Positions 37,301-46,636 of a DNA stretch of 64,000 nt are shown piece after piece. Numbering within the stretch: position 1 is the first letter of the stretch; the number at the start of each line of letters is the position of its first letter. The notes beneath the pieces were generated by a model. That model searched no databases. It was not told the origin of the DNA and saw nothing but the letters and a program-made list of their open reading frames with translations. Position numbers and translations under genes: made by a program. This DNA is from Brevibacterium picturae (GTDB lineage: Bacteria > Actinomycetota > Actinomycetes > Actinomycetales > Brevibacteriaceae): the NCBI RefSeq assembly GCF_900105045.1, contig NZ_LT629739.1, positions 2,728,001 through 2,792,000 on the forward strand. The letters are read 5' to 3'.

Positions 37301-40064
37301 TCTGGGTCGATTTGAGGTAGATCGCTCGAGCCAGGTCATCGCGTCGCTCGATGAGCAGGCGACGCAATGCCGCAGGGGCGTCGTTGTGTGCAGCCAACCA
37401 TGCATCGGTCTTCTCGACCACTGCCTCTTCGTCAACGGACCAACGAGGGTAGAGTCCGAGCACCAGGCGCCTGGCGATCTCGATCGAATTGTCGACCCAG
37501 AAGCTCGCCAGCCGCGAGAAGTACTCATCGACATAGTTCTCGATGAGCGGCATCGACGTCGGGGCCACGAAACCGGAGATGATGGCTGAGAGCACGTCGT
37601 TGCTCAGGGCATCCGCTTCGTTGATGACCTCCCAGGCACGGATCTTCACGATCGGCAGAGGCATAGCCGCACTCGCCGTCTCTGCGTGGAGGCGGCCCGA
37701 GGAACTGGGATCAGCCTGGTTCTCGCGAGCGATATCGGTCTGGTCGGCCCAGCCCAAGCACACGAGCGCGGTCAGCGCATTCCACCGCAGAGCATGATCG
37801 CTGATCAGCCCCCTGAACGGCAGTGACGCAGCGTGGTCCGGAGCGTCAGCCCCACCGGTGCTCCCACCTGATGGATCGGTTCGCTGCTCAGACGGTGCAC
37901 TCGGGGTGAGCCGATCGATCTCCTCGCCGACGGGAACAGAGAGGACCTGCGAAGCGAAGCTGCGGCCCATGGTGATCGCGGCAGTTCCCTCGAAGCAGCG
38001 TGCGGTGCGAGATGTGAGAGCAAGAACCAGAGTCGCCAGATGCAGTTGAGCATCCGAACCGGACCTGGCCGTCGCCAGCGCGTCGAGGGCGGCACCCAGC
38101 AGCCCGGAGATTGCGGTCTCGAAGTTCCTCTGCGAGACCCACTGGTCCAGGCAGGTCAGTGCCGTCTGACTCAGCCCGGCCATGATGCCGGCATGGCTCT
38201 CTTTGCCGAGGCTGCGGGCATAGGCTCTCAGATACGCCTGTACGGGAAGCAGGCCATCGCGCACAGCATTGTCCAGGGCCGACCAGACCAGGGCTCGCGA
38301 GAGCGGATCGGCGATCCGGGACACCGATCTGATCGCGGCTTCCGTCGATGCCGGATCCAACCGCACGCGTGCATAGTCGTGATCGGAGTAGTTCAGCAGC
38401 GTGATGTCGCCGAGGGTGCGCCCGGTGAGCTGCTCCACCTCGGCGGATTCGGTGGAGAACTCGAAGGTCAGGGTATCGAGCGGTACCAGCTTGCGCCCCG
38501 ACCGTCCCAGGGTCGCGATCTCGAGCGTATGCGGACGCAGCAGCTGCGCACCGCGCGCTGAATCGGACTGAGTGATCCTCGCGCTCGTGATGCTCCCCAG
38601 ACCAGAGCGCCGTGCCGACGACGTGGCACCGGAATCACCGGTCGTCGTCAGTTCCAGTGACAGTTCGGAGACTCCGGAGGTGCCCAACCATGCACCCGCC
38701 CAGGTGGCGATGTCCCGGTCAGGAGCCGCCTCGGCGAGGCATTCGAGGAAGTCCGCGAGCTCGGTATTGCGGTAGTCGAAGCGTTTGAAGTACAGGCGCG
38801 AACCGGCGAAGAAGGCCTCCCGGCCGACGAAGGCCACCAGCTGCTTGAGCACGGACGCGCCCTTGGCGTAGGTGATGCCGTCGAAGTTGAGCTTCGCTGC
38901 CTCGACGTCCGGGATGTCGGCGACGATCGGGTGCGTGGTCGGATACAGATCCTGCGTATACGCCCATGCCTTGCGGCGCAGCGCGAAGGTCACCCAGCCG
39001 TCCGTGAACCGGGTCGCCTCGGCCAGCGCCAACCCGCCCATGTAGTCGGCGAAGGACTCCTTGAGCCACAGGTCATCCCACCACTTCATGGTCACCAGGT
39101 CGCCGAACCACATGTGGGCCATTTCGTGGAGGATGACATTGGCCCGCGACTCGTAATTCGCGTCCGTGACCTTGTCCCGGAAGATCAGGCTGTCGGTGAA
39201 CGTGACGAGCCCGGGATTCTCCATGGCGCCGAGGTTGTACTCCGGAACGAAGATCTGATCGTATTTGCCCCACGGGTACGGGTAGTCGAATTCAGTGCTG
39301 AAGAAGTCCAGGCCCGCCTTCGTGATCGAGAAGATATCGGAGGCATCGAGATGATCGACGAGGCTGGCGCGCGTCCAGGCACCCAACGCGACGACTTTGC
39401 CCGTCGTGGGGTCCGTCCACTCGTCTCTGGCACCCTCGTAGGGGCCGGCAGTGATGCACGTGATGTAGCTCGACTGCCGCAGCGTCGGAGCGAAATGATG
39501 AGTGACGGCGGGGGAGTCCGTGCCCGCAGTCTCCTGGCTGGCTTCCTGGCTCGGTCCCTGACTCGTCTCGTGACGGTTCGACAGGACCTGGAAATGCTCC
39601 GGGGCCGTGACGTTGAAGACGAATTCGGCCTTGAGATCCGGCTGATCGAAGTTGGCGAACACGCGGCGGGCATCGGTCGGCTCGTACTGAGTGTAGAGAT
39701 AGACCTTGCCGTCGGCAGGATCGGTGAAGCGGTGCAGGCCCTCTCCCGAGGTGGAGTAGTAGGCCTGTGCCTCGATCGTCAGGGAGTTCTTTCCCCTGCG
39801 GACGGGGAAGCTCACGCGCGTGCCATCGAAATCCTCGGCGGGGTCGAGGATCTCCCCATTGATCTCGGCGAATGAGACCGAGTCCGCGATCAGGTCGATG
39901 AATGACCGGCAGTCTGCTCGGGCACTGAACTCGACGGCGGTACGAGACAGATACGTCGGAGCGCCGGTCTCGGCATTGCTGACGTCGATGTCGACGGTAT
40001 AAGTCGAAACATCGAGAACTTGGGTGCGGCTCTGCGCTTCATCTCTGGTCAGGTTAGTTGTCAT
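37287..40064 (-). CDS. pepN: Aminopeptidase N (M1 zinc metallopeptidase)
   Basis: Removes N-terminal residues from peptides. The 925-residue product has GAMEN (LGAMENPGLVTF, about 275-285) and the zinc motif HEMAH at H313-H317 with the third ligand in LKESFADYMGG. The C-terminal ERAP1-like helical domain is present, with inserted Ser/Thr/Gly-rich stretches (about residues 160-175 and 470-500), which makes it longer than the usual 850. AGGAGG lies six bases before the ATG. No signal peptide, so it is cytosolic. It is divergent from the FUSC gene 83 bases away. Confidence 0.95.
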   Translation of the reverse strand: MTTNLTRDEAQSRTQVLDVSTYTVDIDVSNAETGAPTYLSRTAVEFSARADCRSFIDLIADSVSFAEINGEILDPAEDFDGTRVSFPVRRGKNSLTIEAQAYYSTSGEGLHRFTDPADGKVYLYTQYEPTDARRVFANFDQPDLKAEFVFNVTAPEHFQVLSNRHETSQGPSQEASQETAGTDSPAVTHHFAPTLRQSSYITCITAGPYEGARDEWTDPTTGKVVALGAWTRASLVDHLDASDIFSITKAGLDFFSTEFDYPYPWGKYDQIFVPEYNLGAMENPGLVTFTDSLIFRDKVTDANYESRANVILHEMAHMWFGDLVTMKWWDDLWLKESFADYMGGLALAEATRFTDGWVTFALRRKAWAYTQDLYPTTHPIVADIPDVEAAKLNFDGITYAKGASVLKQLVAFVGREAFFAGSRLYFKRFDYRNTELADFLECLAEAAPDRDIATWAGAWLGTSGVSELSLELTTTGDSGATSSARRSGLGSITSARITQSDSARGAQLLRPHTLEIATLGRSGRKLVPLDTLTFEFSTESAEVEQLTGRTLGDITLLNYSDHDYARVRLDPASTEAAIRSVSRIADPLSRALVWSALDNAVRDGLLPVQAYLRAYARSLGKESHAGIMAGLSQTALTCLDQWVSQRNFETAISGLLGAALDALATARSGSDAQLHLATLVLALTSRTARCFEGTAAITMGRSFASQVLSVPVGEEIDRLTPSAPSEQRTDPSGGSTGGADAPDHAASLPFRGLISDHALRWNALTALVCLGWADQTDIARENQADPSSSGRLHAETASAAMPLPIVKIRAWEVINEADALSNDVLSAIISGFVAPTSMPLIENYVDEYFSRLASFWVDNSIEIARRLVLGLYPRWSVDEEAVVEKTDAWLAAHNDAPAALRRLLIERRDDLARAIYLKSTQSSRH

Positions 40065-40147
40065 TCATAGCCTCCTCGGCGCACAGACTTTAGCATGTCA
40101 CAATTCCGGTACGCTGGGTACAGCGGAGGCGAGCACTAGGAGGACTG

Positions 40148-41296
40148 ATGGCGAAATCCGAGGTCAGCCAGTTGCCTCAGCGCGCCGTCAACACTGTGGT
40201 GCATCGATCTCGGATGGGTATCAAGCGTGTGCAGGCCAACGCCGGGCAGCTGATCCAGATCCCGATCGCGGCGACTGCGGCCTATGCCTTCTGCGTCTAC
40301 GTGCTGGGTCATCCCTACCCTTTCCTCGCCGCGGTGGCCTCGGCCGTGGGCATCGGCCCGGTCGCGGACCGACGTCTGCGGCGAGCCACGGAGATCGGCT
40401 TCGGCGCGACCTTCGGCGTGCTCGTGGGCGAGCTCCTCGTCAACGTCTACGGCACAGGCATCTGGCAACTCACGGTGACCCTTGCCATCGGCCTCTTCAT
40501 CGGCACGATGCTGAACTCCGGTGGCATCTTCATCACTCAGATCGCCGTCCAATCCGTCTACGTCGTCGTGGTTCCGGCCACAGCCACGACCCTGGCGTTT
40601 CCCCGCACCCTCGATGCCCTCACCGGTTCCGTCTGCGCGATCCTCCTCGCGCTCATCCTCCCGCGCGACGCCCGCAAGGTTCCACGAGGTCTGGCTGCGA
40701 GCATGCTCGACGAGATCAGCGCAGTCCTCCAGATGATGTCTCGGGCGCTGCGGGATTCCGACGCCGCGCTCGCCCAGCGGGCGCTGACTCGGGCCCGCGA
40801 AGCCCAGGACATCATCGATTCCTGGGGTTCCTCGCTCAAGATCTCAAAGGAAGCGGCGAAGATCAATGCCCGAGGCAGGCGTCATGCCGCCGAGGTGACC
40901 AGGCTGTCCCGTGCTCACACCCATGCCGATCGCGCCATGCGGACCATGCGAGTCATCGCCCGCAGGGTCGTGGGCATCACCGAGTTCGGCGTGGAGAAGC
41001 CGATCATCGCCGGCTACGTCGGTTCACTGTCCGAAGGGTCGAAGAAGCTCGAGGTCGCTCTGCGCCGGGGAACCGATCGGGCCCTGGCAGAAGCGGCCCT
41101 GGCCGAGGCTGCCTCCAGTCTGGATCCGCGCGCAGAGGCAAGCTGGGACATCCACGATGAGTCTCTCGTGCTGCTGCTGCGCCCGGTCGCCGTGGACCTC
41201 CTCGAAGCCTGCGGACTGACGAACGAGGCTGCCCAGAACCGACTTCCCGCGTTGAGCGAAGACACGCGGGATACGGACGACCCGCCCGCGGAGTGA
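40148..41296 (+). CDS. FUSC-family (aromatic acid exporter-like) membrane protein
   Basis: A 382-residue protein. The N-terminal part (about 35-175) holds five or six membrane helices with the ATAAYAFCVYVLGHPYPFLA and VAVVSAVG-like pattern of FUSC proteins; the remainder is a mostly helical cytoplasmic domain with many Arg/Ala. Related proteins export aromatic acids or resist inhibitors. AGGAGG precedes the ATG. Substrate unknown. Confidence 0.75.
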   Translation: MAKSEVSQLPQRAVNTVVHRSRMGIKRVQANAGQLIQIPIAATAAYAFCVYVLGHPYPFLAAVASAVGIGPVADRRLRRATEIGFGATFGVLVGELLVNVYGTGIWQLTVTLAIGLFIGTMLNSGGIFITQIAVQSVYVVVVPATATTLAFPRTLDALTGSVCAILLALILPRDARKVPRGLAASMLDEISAVLQMMSRALRDSDAALAQRALTRAREAQDIIDSWGSSLKISKEAAKINARGRRHAAEVTRLSRAHTHADRAMRTMRVIARRVVGITEFGVEKPIIAGYVGSLSEGSKKLEVALRRGTDRALAEAALAEAASSLDPRAEASWDIHDESLVLLLRPVAVDLLEACGLTNEAAQNRLPALSEDTRDTDDPPAE

Positions 41297-41348
41297 CCCC
41301 TGGCATGACCGAGATGAGCGAGCCTCAACTGGCCCCGAGGAGCTCTCC

Positions 41349-42026
41349 TCAGCGGCTCTCGACGATGAACACCACGGTCGTGTCCGGCTTGAGCGCCGTG
41401 AACTTGTGCGGCTGATCGCCGGGGTAGGTGAGGTAGTCGCCGACGTGGAGTTCATAGGAGTCCCCGAGCACCTCGATGCGAGCCGCACCCTGCCCCAGGA
41501 TCACATGCTCGACGGTGCCGACGGGGTGCGGCTGCGAGTCCCGCGGCTGACCCGGTTCGGCCTGGATGAAGTAGACATCACGCCGGGCATTCGCCGGAGA
41601 CGCTGAGAGCAGAGTCGCCGCATAGTTCGACGTGTTCGAGGGCAGGCTGGGCAGATCCTTCGTATGCAGGAGTGCGACCTCGTGCTGCGGGGGATCGAGC
41701 AGCCTGGCCAACGGAATGTCGAGCGCTGCAGCCAGAGCCCACATCGTCTCGACGCTGGGATTGCCGGTGCCGGCCTCCAAGCCGGACATGGTCGACTTTC
41801 CGATCCCTGCCCGACGAGCGACTTCGGAGAGGGAGAGGTTCGCGCGCATCCGTTCCCGCCTGATGGCGGCAGCGATCTGCTCACGCGGCGTTGGGCCAGA
41901 CGGCGGTTCACCAGGCTCGGTGCTGGCCTCGCCAGGCTCGACGTGAGCTTCACCGGGTTCGACGCGCGCCTCGCCGCTTGTGGCTGCGGCGCTCTCGGGG
42001 GCCTCGTTGCGTGTATGAGAACTCAT
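41349..42026 (-). CDS. XRE-family regulator with cupin domain
   Basis: A 225-residue repressor-like protein. A helix-turn-helix (about 47-105: LSLSEVARRAGIGKSTMSGL) is followed by a cupin ligand-binding domain (about 130-220: VEHVILGQGAARIEVLGDSY, GDQPHKFTAL). The N-terminus carries three copies of a 7-residue repeat, EARVEPG / EAHVEPG / EASTEPG, encoded by a 21-bp minisatellite (41910-41972). TATAGT six bases before the ATG implies a leaderless message. It is divergent from azlCD and probably regulates them and itself. Confidence 0.88.
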   Translation of the reverse strand: MSSHTRNEAPESAAATSGEARVEPGEAHVEPGEASTEPGEPPSGPTPREQIAAAIRRERMRANLSLSEVARRAGIGKSTMSGLEAGTGNPSVETMWALAAALDIPLARLLDPPQHEVALLHTKDLPSLPSNTSNYAATLLSASPANARRDVYFIQAEPGQPRDSQPHPVGTVEHVILGQGAARIEVLGDSYELHVGDYLTYPGDQPHKFTALKPDTTVVFIVESR

Positions 42027-42100
42027 GAGTTCACTATAGCGACTAAGTGTTCTGGTTGACGAACATGATGCCAGTGTGCATTATATAGAACATGAGTTCT
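42018..42100. promoter_or_regulatory. Divergent promoters and GAAC/GTTC operators between the XRE regulator and azlC
   Basis: Three inverted repeats share GAAC/GTTC arms: GAACTCATGAGTTC (42019-42032, perfect palindrome over the regulator start), TGTTC-N8-GAACA (42048-42065, overlapping an azlC -35 TTGACG at 42056-42061) and AGAAC-N4-GTTCT (42087-42100, over the azlC start). -10 boxes: TATAGT for the regulator (42033-42038, minus) and CATTAT for azlC (42079-42084), 6 and 7 bases before their ATGs. Confidence 0.7.
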
Positions 42101-42841
42101 GTGTTTCGCACGATTGAGCGGGTCCTTCCGGGCTCGACCTATCGCGACGTCGCCATCGTCACGATCACGATCATCGCGGTCGCGCTGTCCTACGGGGCCA
42201 TCTCCGCGGTGTCCGGGTTCCCGTGGTGGCAGACGCTGCTGCTGGCGATGTTCGCCCTCGGCGGTGCCGCAGAATTCACCTTCGTCGGCGTGATCGCTGC
42301 GGGTGGGGCCCCGATCCTTGCGGTGCTGGCAGGACTGCTGGTCAACTCGCGGAACTTCGCGTTCGGTGTGGCCGTGGGGCCGTTCTTCCCGCAGGATTGG
42401 CGGGCCCTCATCGCCGCTCACTGGATCAATGACGAGTCCATCGCCATAGCGCGCACTGTCGGCACCGATCGAGCACGGTGGCACGCATTCCTCCTCATGG
42501 GGGCGGCCATTGCGCTGATGTGGCCGAGCGGTGCCATGGTCGGGCAGTGGCTCGGCAATGTCATCGACGCTGACCTCCTCGGCCTCGATGCGGCCTTCCC
42601 GATCATCCTCTTCTGCCTCATCCGCGGGGATCTGAAGAACAGGTCCACACTGATGCTCACGGTCGCAGGTGTTCTCGTCTCGGTCCTTCTGACCCCGATC
42701 CTGCCGCTGGGCCTCGGTGCTGTGACCTCCCTGTCGGTGTTCGTCTTCGTGGCGGCTGGCTGGTCGATCCGGACAGTCATCAGGAAGCGCCGAGGCGGCA
42801 CCGCCGCCGACGCCGAGGACAGTCAGGAGGGGAGCCGATGA
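42092..42841 (+). CDS. azlC: AzlC-family branched-chain amino acid exporter, large subunit
   Basis: A 249-residue membrane protein of the AzlC family: YGAISAVSGFPWWQTLLLAM, FALGGAAEFTFVGVIAAGG, LLVNSRNFAFGVAV and WINDESIAIA. AzlC works with the small AzlD to export branched-chain amino acids and analogues. The message appears leaderless. It overlaps azlD by four bases (ATGA). Control by the divergent XRE-cupin regulator is likely. Confidence 0.9.
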   Translation: MSSVFRTIERVLPGSTYRDVAIVTITIIAVALSYGAISAVSGFPWWQTLLLAMFALGGAAEFTFVGVIAAGGAPILAVLAGLLVNSRNFAFGVAVGPFFPQDWRALIAAHWINDESIAIARTVGTDRARWHAFLLMGAAIALMWPSGAMVGQWLGNVIDADLLGLDAAFPIILFCLIRGDLKNRSTLMLTVAGVLVSVLLTPILPLGLGAVTSLSVFVFVAAGWSIRTVIRKRRGGTAADAEDSQEGSR

Positions 42842-43275
42842 GCCCGATCAGCTTTCTCATCGCACTCGCCGCGCTGAGCATCGGAACCTATGCGATGCGC
42901 TTCGCCGGTGTGAAGCTCGGTGCGGCCATCGCCACCAAGGGCAGACGGCGGCAGCTCACGCCCACCTCGGCGGAGGCAGACGAAGCCACAGGGCCGAGCG
43001 GCGCTGCGGTGGAGGCGCCGGACAACCCGGCGGGGGAGCTTGAGGGTGACTCGACGGCGACGGTGACGAAGTGGATGGATCGGGCGACGGTCGTTCTCAT
43101 CGGTGCGGTGTTCGCGACGACGGCGATCTTCGATGGTCAGGACCTCGCAGATCCGGCGCGTCTCATCGGCGTCGGAGTGGGAGTCCTTGCCTCGATCCTG
43201 CGGGTGCCGATGCTCATCTGCGTCCTGGTGGGCATGGGCGTCTGCGCAGGCATCCGGATGACCGGGATCCTGTGA
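42838..43275 (+). CDS. azlD: AzlD-family branched-chain amino acid exporter, small subunit
   Basis: A 145-residue protein with four helices and the AzlD start LIALAALSIGTYAMRFAGV. An unusual hydrophilic loop of about 45 residues (about 35-78, Ala/Glu/Gly-rich) splits helices 1 and 2 and is longer than in typical AzlD of about 110 residues. The gene overlaps azlC. Confidence 0.88.
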   Translation: MSPISFLIALAALSIGTYAMRFAGVKLGAAIATKGRRRQLTPTSAEADEATGPSGAAVEAPDNPAGELEGDSTATVTKWMDRATVVLIGAVFATTAIFDGQDLADPARLIGVGVGVLASILRVPMLICVLVGMGVCAGIRMTGIL

Positions 43276-43391
43276 ACGCCTGAGTGCCGCGGTGTCCGCG
43301 CCTTGGCTCGGTTCATGTGCGGAGGGTGACCCGGCGGTGGGGATTTCCCCAAGATCTGAGCCGACCCCGTGCCCGGGAGAGCTGCGATTGC

Positions 43392-43397
43392 TAGGCT
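43392..43397 (+). promoter_or_regulatory. Leaderless-type -10 box (TAGGCT) of the DUF2516 gene
   Basis: TAGGCT ends six bases before ATG 43404. Confidence 0.55.
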
Positions 43398-43403
43398 GAG
43401 AGT

Positions 43404-43733
43404 ATGGAATACATTGCTGGCTTTCAGCGCATCGTCTTTCTCGCCCTGTCCGTCGCTGCCTTCGGTCTCCAGCTGTGGGCGTTCATCGACTGCCTGCGCT
43501 ACAAGGACGAGAACTACCGCGCCGTTGACAAGCAGAGCAAGAAGTTCTGGGTCATCCTCCTCGGCGTCGGTCTCGCACTCGCGCTCATCGCGCTTCCGCC
43601 GATGGGCATGCGCATCATCTTCCTCAACCTGATCGCGCTTGTCGCCGGCATCGTCTATCTCACCGATGTCCGCCCGAAGATCAAGGCCATCGATCCGCGC
43701 AATCGAAAGCAAAATCGGAACCACTGGCGCTGA
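43404..43733 (+). CDS. DUF2516 small membrane protein
   Basis: A 109-residue protein with about three membrane helices and the DUF2516 pattern LQLWAFIDCLRYKDENYRAV, then FWVILLGV and IVYLTDVRPKIKAID. Function unknown. In other actinobacteria it sits near alpha/beta hydrolase and mshA genes, as here. It has its own leaderless promoter and is followed 19 bases later by the hydrolase. Confidence 0.8.
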   Translation: MEYIAGFQRIVFLALSVAAFGLQLWAFIDCLRYKDENYRAVDKQSKKFWVILLGVGLALALIALPPMGMRIIFLNLIALVAGIVYLTDVRPKIKAIDPRNRKQNRNHWR

Positions 43734-43752
43734 GCCGCTGACGCACGCGCAG

Positions 43753-44568
43753 ATGACGAAAGACCGCAACCTCCCGGGCCCCGATTCCGACTTCATCGCC
43801 ACCTTCGGCACCGGTGAGCCCCACACGCTCTTCGGCCACGGGTTCGCCGGCGCGATCCGCGACACGCGCCCCTTCGGCACAGGCATCACCGGAACCAAGC
43901 ACTTCCTCCACCTCCCCGGCCACGGCGGCCGCGACTCACCCGGTCCGGGATGGAACTACGGCCAGATCGCCGAGGCGCTGGCGCGGGCCCTGGCGTCCAC
44001 CTCGGCGACTCGTGCCCTCGGAGTCTCGATGTCCGCAGGCGGGCTCCTCCGACTGCTCAGCACCACTCACCCGGCAGCCCAGACCCTTGAGAAGGTCGCA
44101 CTCGTGCTTCCAGCCTCATTCACCGGATTCTCCGCCGAGGTTGCCGAAGCCAACCGTGCCCACCTGGAAAAACTGCGTGGTCTGGTCGCCGCCGCAGATG
44201 TCGAGTCCATCACCGACCTCATGCTCTCGCGCGAGCCCGCCGAGGTGGCCGAGCTCCTGCCTGCCAGAGCATGGACGAAGACGAAGGCCGAGAACCTCGT
44301 CAACACGGACATGTCGGACGGGCTCGGCTTGGCTCTCGAGATCGCCGTCGACGCGAGCGTGAGCGCTGACCCGATGGGTGCCCTGGCTCGGTTCCCAGGT
44401 GAGGTGCTCGTGCTCACCCACGAGGATGACCCTGCGCACCCGGTCGAGGTCGCCGAGGCGATTGCGGCCGCGATTCCCGAATCCCGTTTGGAGGTTCTGC
44501 CTGCGGGATCGATCCTGTGGCGCGGCCGCCACGAAGTGCGCCGGATCATCGGCGAGTTCTTTGGCTAA
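43753..44568 (+). CDS. Alpha/beta hydrolase
   Basis: A 271-residue alpha/beta-hydrolase-fold protein. The HGFAGAIRDTRPFG oxyanion region, the nucleophile elbow GVSMSAGGLLRLL (Ser near 97), the acid in LTHEDDPAHPVEV and a histidine near the end (GRHEVRRIIGEF) form the expected triad. Substrate not identified. Its TAA stop lies inside the -10 box of mshA. ATG 43753 is the first start after the DUF2516 stop; no strong Shine-Dalgarno is present. Confidence 0.8.
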   Translation: MTKDRNLPGPDSDFIATFGTGEPHTLFGHGFAGAIRDTRPFGTGITGTKHFLHLPGHGGRDSPGPGWNYGQIAEALARALASTSATRALGVSMSAGGLLRLLSTTHPAAQTLEKVALVLPASFTGFSAEVAEANRAHLEKLRGLVAAADVESITDLMLSREPAEVAELLPARAWTKTKAENLVNTDMSDGLGLALEIAVDASVSADPMGALARFPGEVLVLTHEDDPAHPVEVAEAIAAAIPESRLEVLPAGSILWRGRHEVRRIIGEFFG

Positions 44569-44571
44569 ACT
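44566..44571 (+). promoter_or_regulatory. Leaderless-type -10 box (TAAACT) of mshA
   Basis: TAAACT ends six bases before GTG 44578 and contains the stop codon of the preceding hydrolase gene. Confidence 0.6.
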
Positions 44572-44577
44572 GTCACA

Positions 44578-46062
44578 GTGCACATATCCGTTCTCTCCCT
44601 CCACACGTCGCCCGCGGCTCAGCCGGGCCAGGGCGATGCCGGTGGCATGAATGTCTACGTCGACCAGTCGGTTCGCGCTCTGGCAGCAGCCGGCCACGTG
44701 GTCGACGTCTTCACCGCCGACCCGGGGGGCATCGACGGATTCGGCGCGCGAGTCGGATCGGGCAGCGGCTTCGGCGGGCAAGCCGACACCATCGAGATTG
44801 CTGAGAACGTCCGCCTCCATCAGCTGCCGATCGACGCGGCGACCAAGGACGAGCTGGCTGATGCCATCGACGAACTCGCACTTCTCCTCCTCGCCCAGCC
44901 GAGCTTCGCCTCTGCCGATCTGATCTGGGCCCACTATTGGATCTCCGCCGAGGCGGCACTGCGTGCGCACGAGCTGCGCACTCAGGAGACAGCCCCGCAG
45001 GAGACAGTGCCGCCGGAGGCGGCCGGGGCGACCAGGTCGGATGAGCGCCCCCGGATCGTCGTGAGCATGCACACGATCGGCGCAGTCAAGAACCGCGACT
45101 CGGAGACCAGCCACGAACGACCCCAGCGTCTGCAGGCCGAGGAGAAGATCGCCTCGGCGGTGGACCTGATCGTCGCCGGCACACCGGCGGAACGTCGCGA
45201 TCTCATCCACGAACTCGGCGCCGATGCGGACACCGTGGTGGTGGCCAGGCCCGGCGTCGACCACGAGCTCTTCACTCCCGGGGACCAGAGCCGGGCACGG
45301 GCAGAACTCGGACTCGATCCGGACGAATTCATCGTCCTCTACGTGGGGCGGATGCAGTTCATCAAGGGCACAGACATCGTCGTCGACGCGATCTCCGGCC
45401 TGCGGGAGAACAACCCGCACCTGGCGTCTCGAACACGCGGAATCCTCTTGGGCGCGGTCTCGGGCCAGATGACTTCCGCAATGACTGGGGGACAGGCTTC
45501 CTCGACGATTGCGGGAGGAGAATCCGCCTCAAGTGGGGAAGGATCCGGGCAGGACGGCGCCGGACTGACCGGACCCTCGTCATCGCAGTATCTGCGTGAT
45601 CTCGCCACGGCGATCGCCGCCGAACCCAGCGTCGAGGTGCGACGCCCCGTGCCCGCACACGAACTCGTCACCTACTACCGCGCGGCCGACGTTCTCCTCG
45701 TCCCCTCACGCAGCGAATCATTCGGACTGGTCGCAGCAGAGGCTTCGGCATCGGGACTGCCCGCCATCGCCTCGGCGGTCGGGGGGCTGCCCGACATCGT
45801 CGAACACGGACATTCGGGTGTGCTCATCGCCGACCATAACCCCCGGCATTGGGCGATGGCTCTTGAACGGCTGCTCCTCGACGACGAACTGCGGCGGGAG
45901 CTCTCGTGCCACTCGGTCGATCGCTCGACTCGCTTCGACTGGTCCGCCACGGTGGCGAAGGTGCTGGGAGCCATCGGCGTTCCCGACCTGAAGCTGGCGG
46001 CGATCACGACGACAGCGGATGCGCCGGAGCCGACGACAAGCCTGGTGGGGCGTCGTTGCTGA
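44578..46062 (+). CDS. mshA: D-inositol-3-phosphate glycosyltransferase
   Basis: The first committed step of mycothiol synthesis: GlcNAc transfer from UDP-GlcNAc to inositol-3-phosphate. The 494-residue GT4 enzyme has the MshA-specific N-terminus SLHTSPAAQPGQGDAGGMNV, HTIGAVKN, RPGVDHELFTP, VGRMQFIKGTDIVVDA and the GT4 donor motif SRSESFGLVAAEASASG. An insertion of about 40 Ser/Gly/Ala-rich residues (about 295-335) interrupts the C-terminal domain, making it longer than the usual 420-450. Start GTG 44578, leaderless. Confidence 0.95.
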   Translation: MHISVLSLHTSPAAQPGQGDAGGMNVYVDQSVRALAAAGHVVDVFTADPGGIDGFGARVGSGSGFGGQADTIEIAENVRLHQLPIDAATKDELADAIDELALLLLAQPSFASADLIWAHYWISAEAALRAHELRTQETAPQETVPPEAAGATRSDERPRIVVSMHTIGAVKNRDSETSHERPQRLQAEEKIASAVDLIVAGTPAERRDLIHELGADADTVVVARPGVDHELFTPGDQSRARAELGLDPDEFIVLYVGRMQFIKGTDIVVDAISGLRENNPHLASRTRGILLGAVSGQMTSAMTGGQASSTIAGGESASSGEGSGQDGAGLTGPSSSQYLRDLATAIAAEPSVEVRRPVPAHELVTYYRAADVLLVPSRSESFGLVAAEASASGLPAIASAVGGLPDIVEHGHSGVLIADHNPRHWAMALERLLLDDELRRELSCHSVDRSTRFDWSATVAKVLGAIGVPDLKLAAITTTADAPEPTTSLVGRRC

Positions 46063-46096
46063 ACGTACGAACGAATCGCTGACGGAAGGACACATG

Positions 46097-46636
46097 ATGA
46101 CGACCGACACTGAGACGATCCTGGCCGGAGTGAGGCAGTGGGCCCACGAGAATGAGGTCGAGGTCGACGCCCTCGAGGAGTCTCAGATCGCCGTGGTTCT
46201 GCCGGGAGAGAAGAAGCTGAAGACAACCGTGTCGATCAGCGTCTCTGCACGGACGGTGCAGCTGCAGGCGTTTGTCATTCGCCACCCGGACGAGAACGCC
46301 GAAGAGTTCAATCGCTGGTTGCTGATCAAGAACCTGAAGCCGGGCCCGGTGTCGTTCGGAATCGATACCCTCGGTGATGTGTACCTGGGGGCGAACGTTC
46401 CCCGGGAGCGCCTTCTCAATGAACTCGATTCGCTGCTGGGTGCGATTCTGGCGACTGCCGATTCCTCGTTCAACGAACTTCTGCTCATCGGCTTCCTCAC
46501 GGGCATGAAGAAGGAATGGGCCTGGAGGATCAGTCGTGGCGAGTCGACGCGGAACCTCGCGGCCTTCGAAGACGTCCTCAGCGGAGAGGACAACGAATTC
46601 TTGGTAGGCAGCGAAGCGGACGGCGGGGATGCCTGA
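46097..46636 (+). CDS. YbjN-domain protein
   Basis: A 179-residue protein of the YbjN group (sensory-transduction-like fold). It matches the protein encoded after mshA in mycobacteria (Rv0487) in position and type: LNELDSLLGAILATADSSFN, LLIGFLTGMKKEW. Role unknown. GGAAGGA lies six bases before ATG 46097 (a second ATG at 46094). It overlaps the next gene by eight bases. Confidence 0.75.
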   Translation: MTTDTETILAGVRQWAHENEVEVDALEESQIAVVLPGEKKLKTTVSISVSARTVQLQAFVIRHPDENAEEFNRWLLIKNLKPGPVSFGIDTLGDVYLGANVPRERLLNELDSLLGAILATADSSFNELLLIGFLTGMKKEWAWRISRGESTRNLAAFEDVLSGEDNEFLVGSEADGGDA

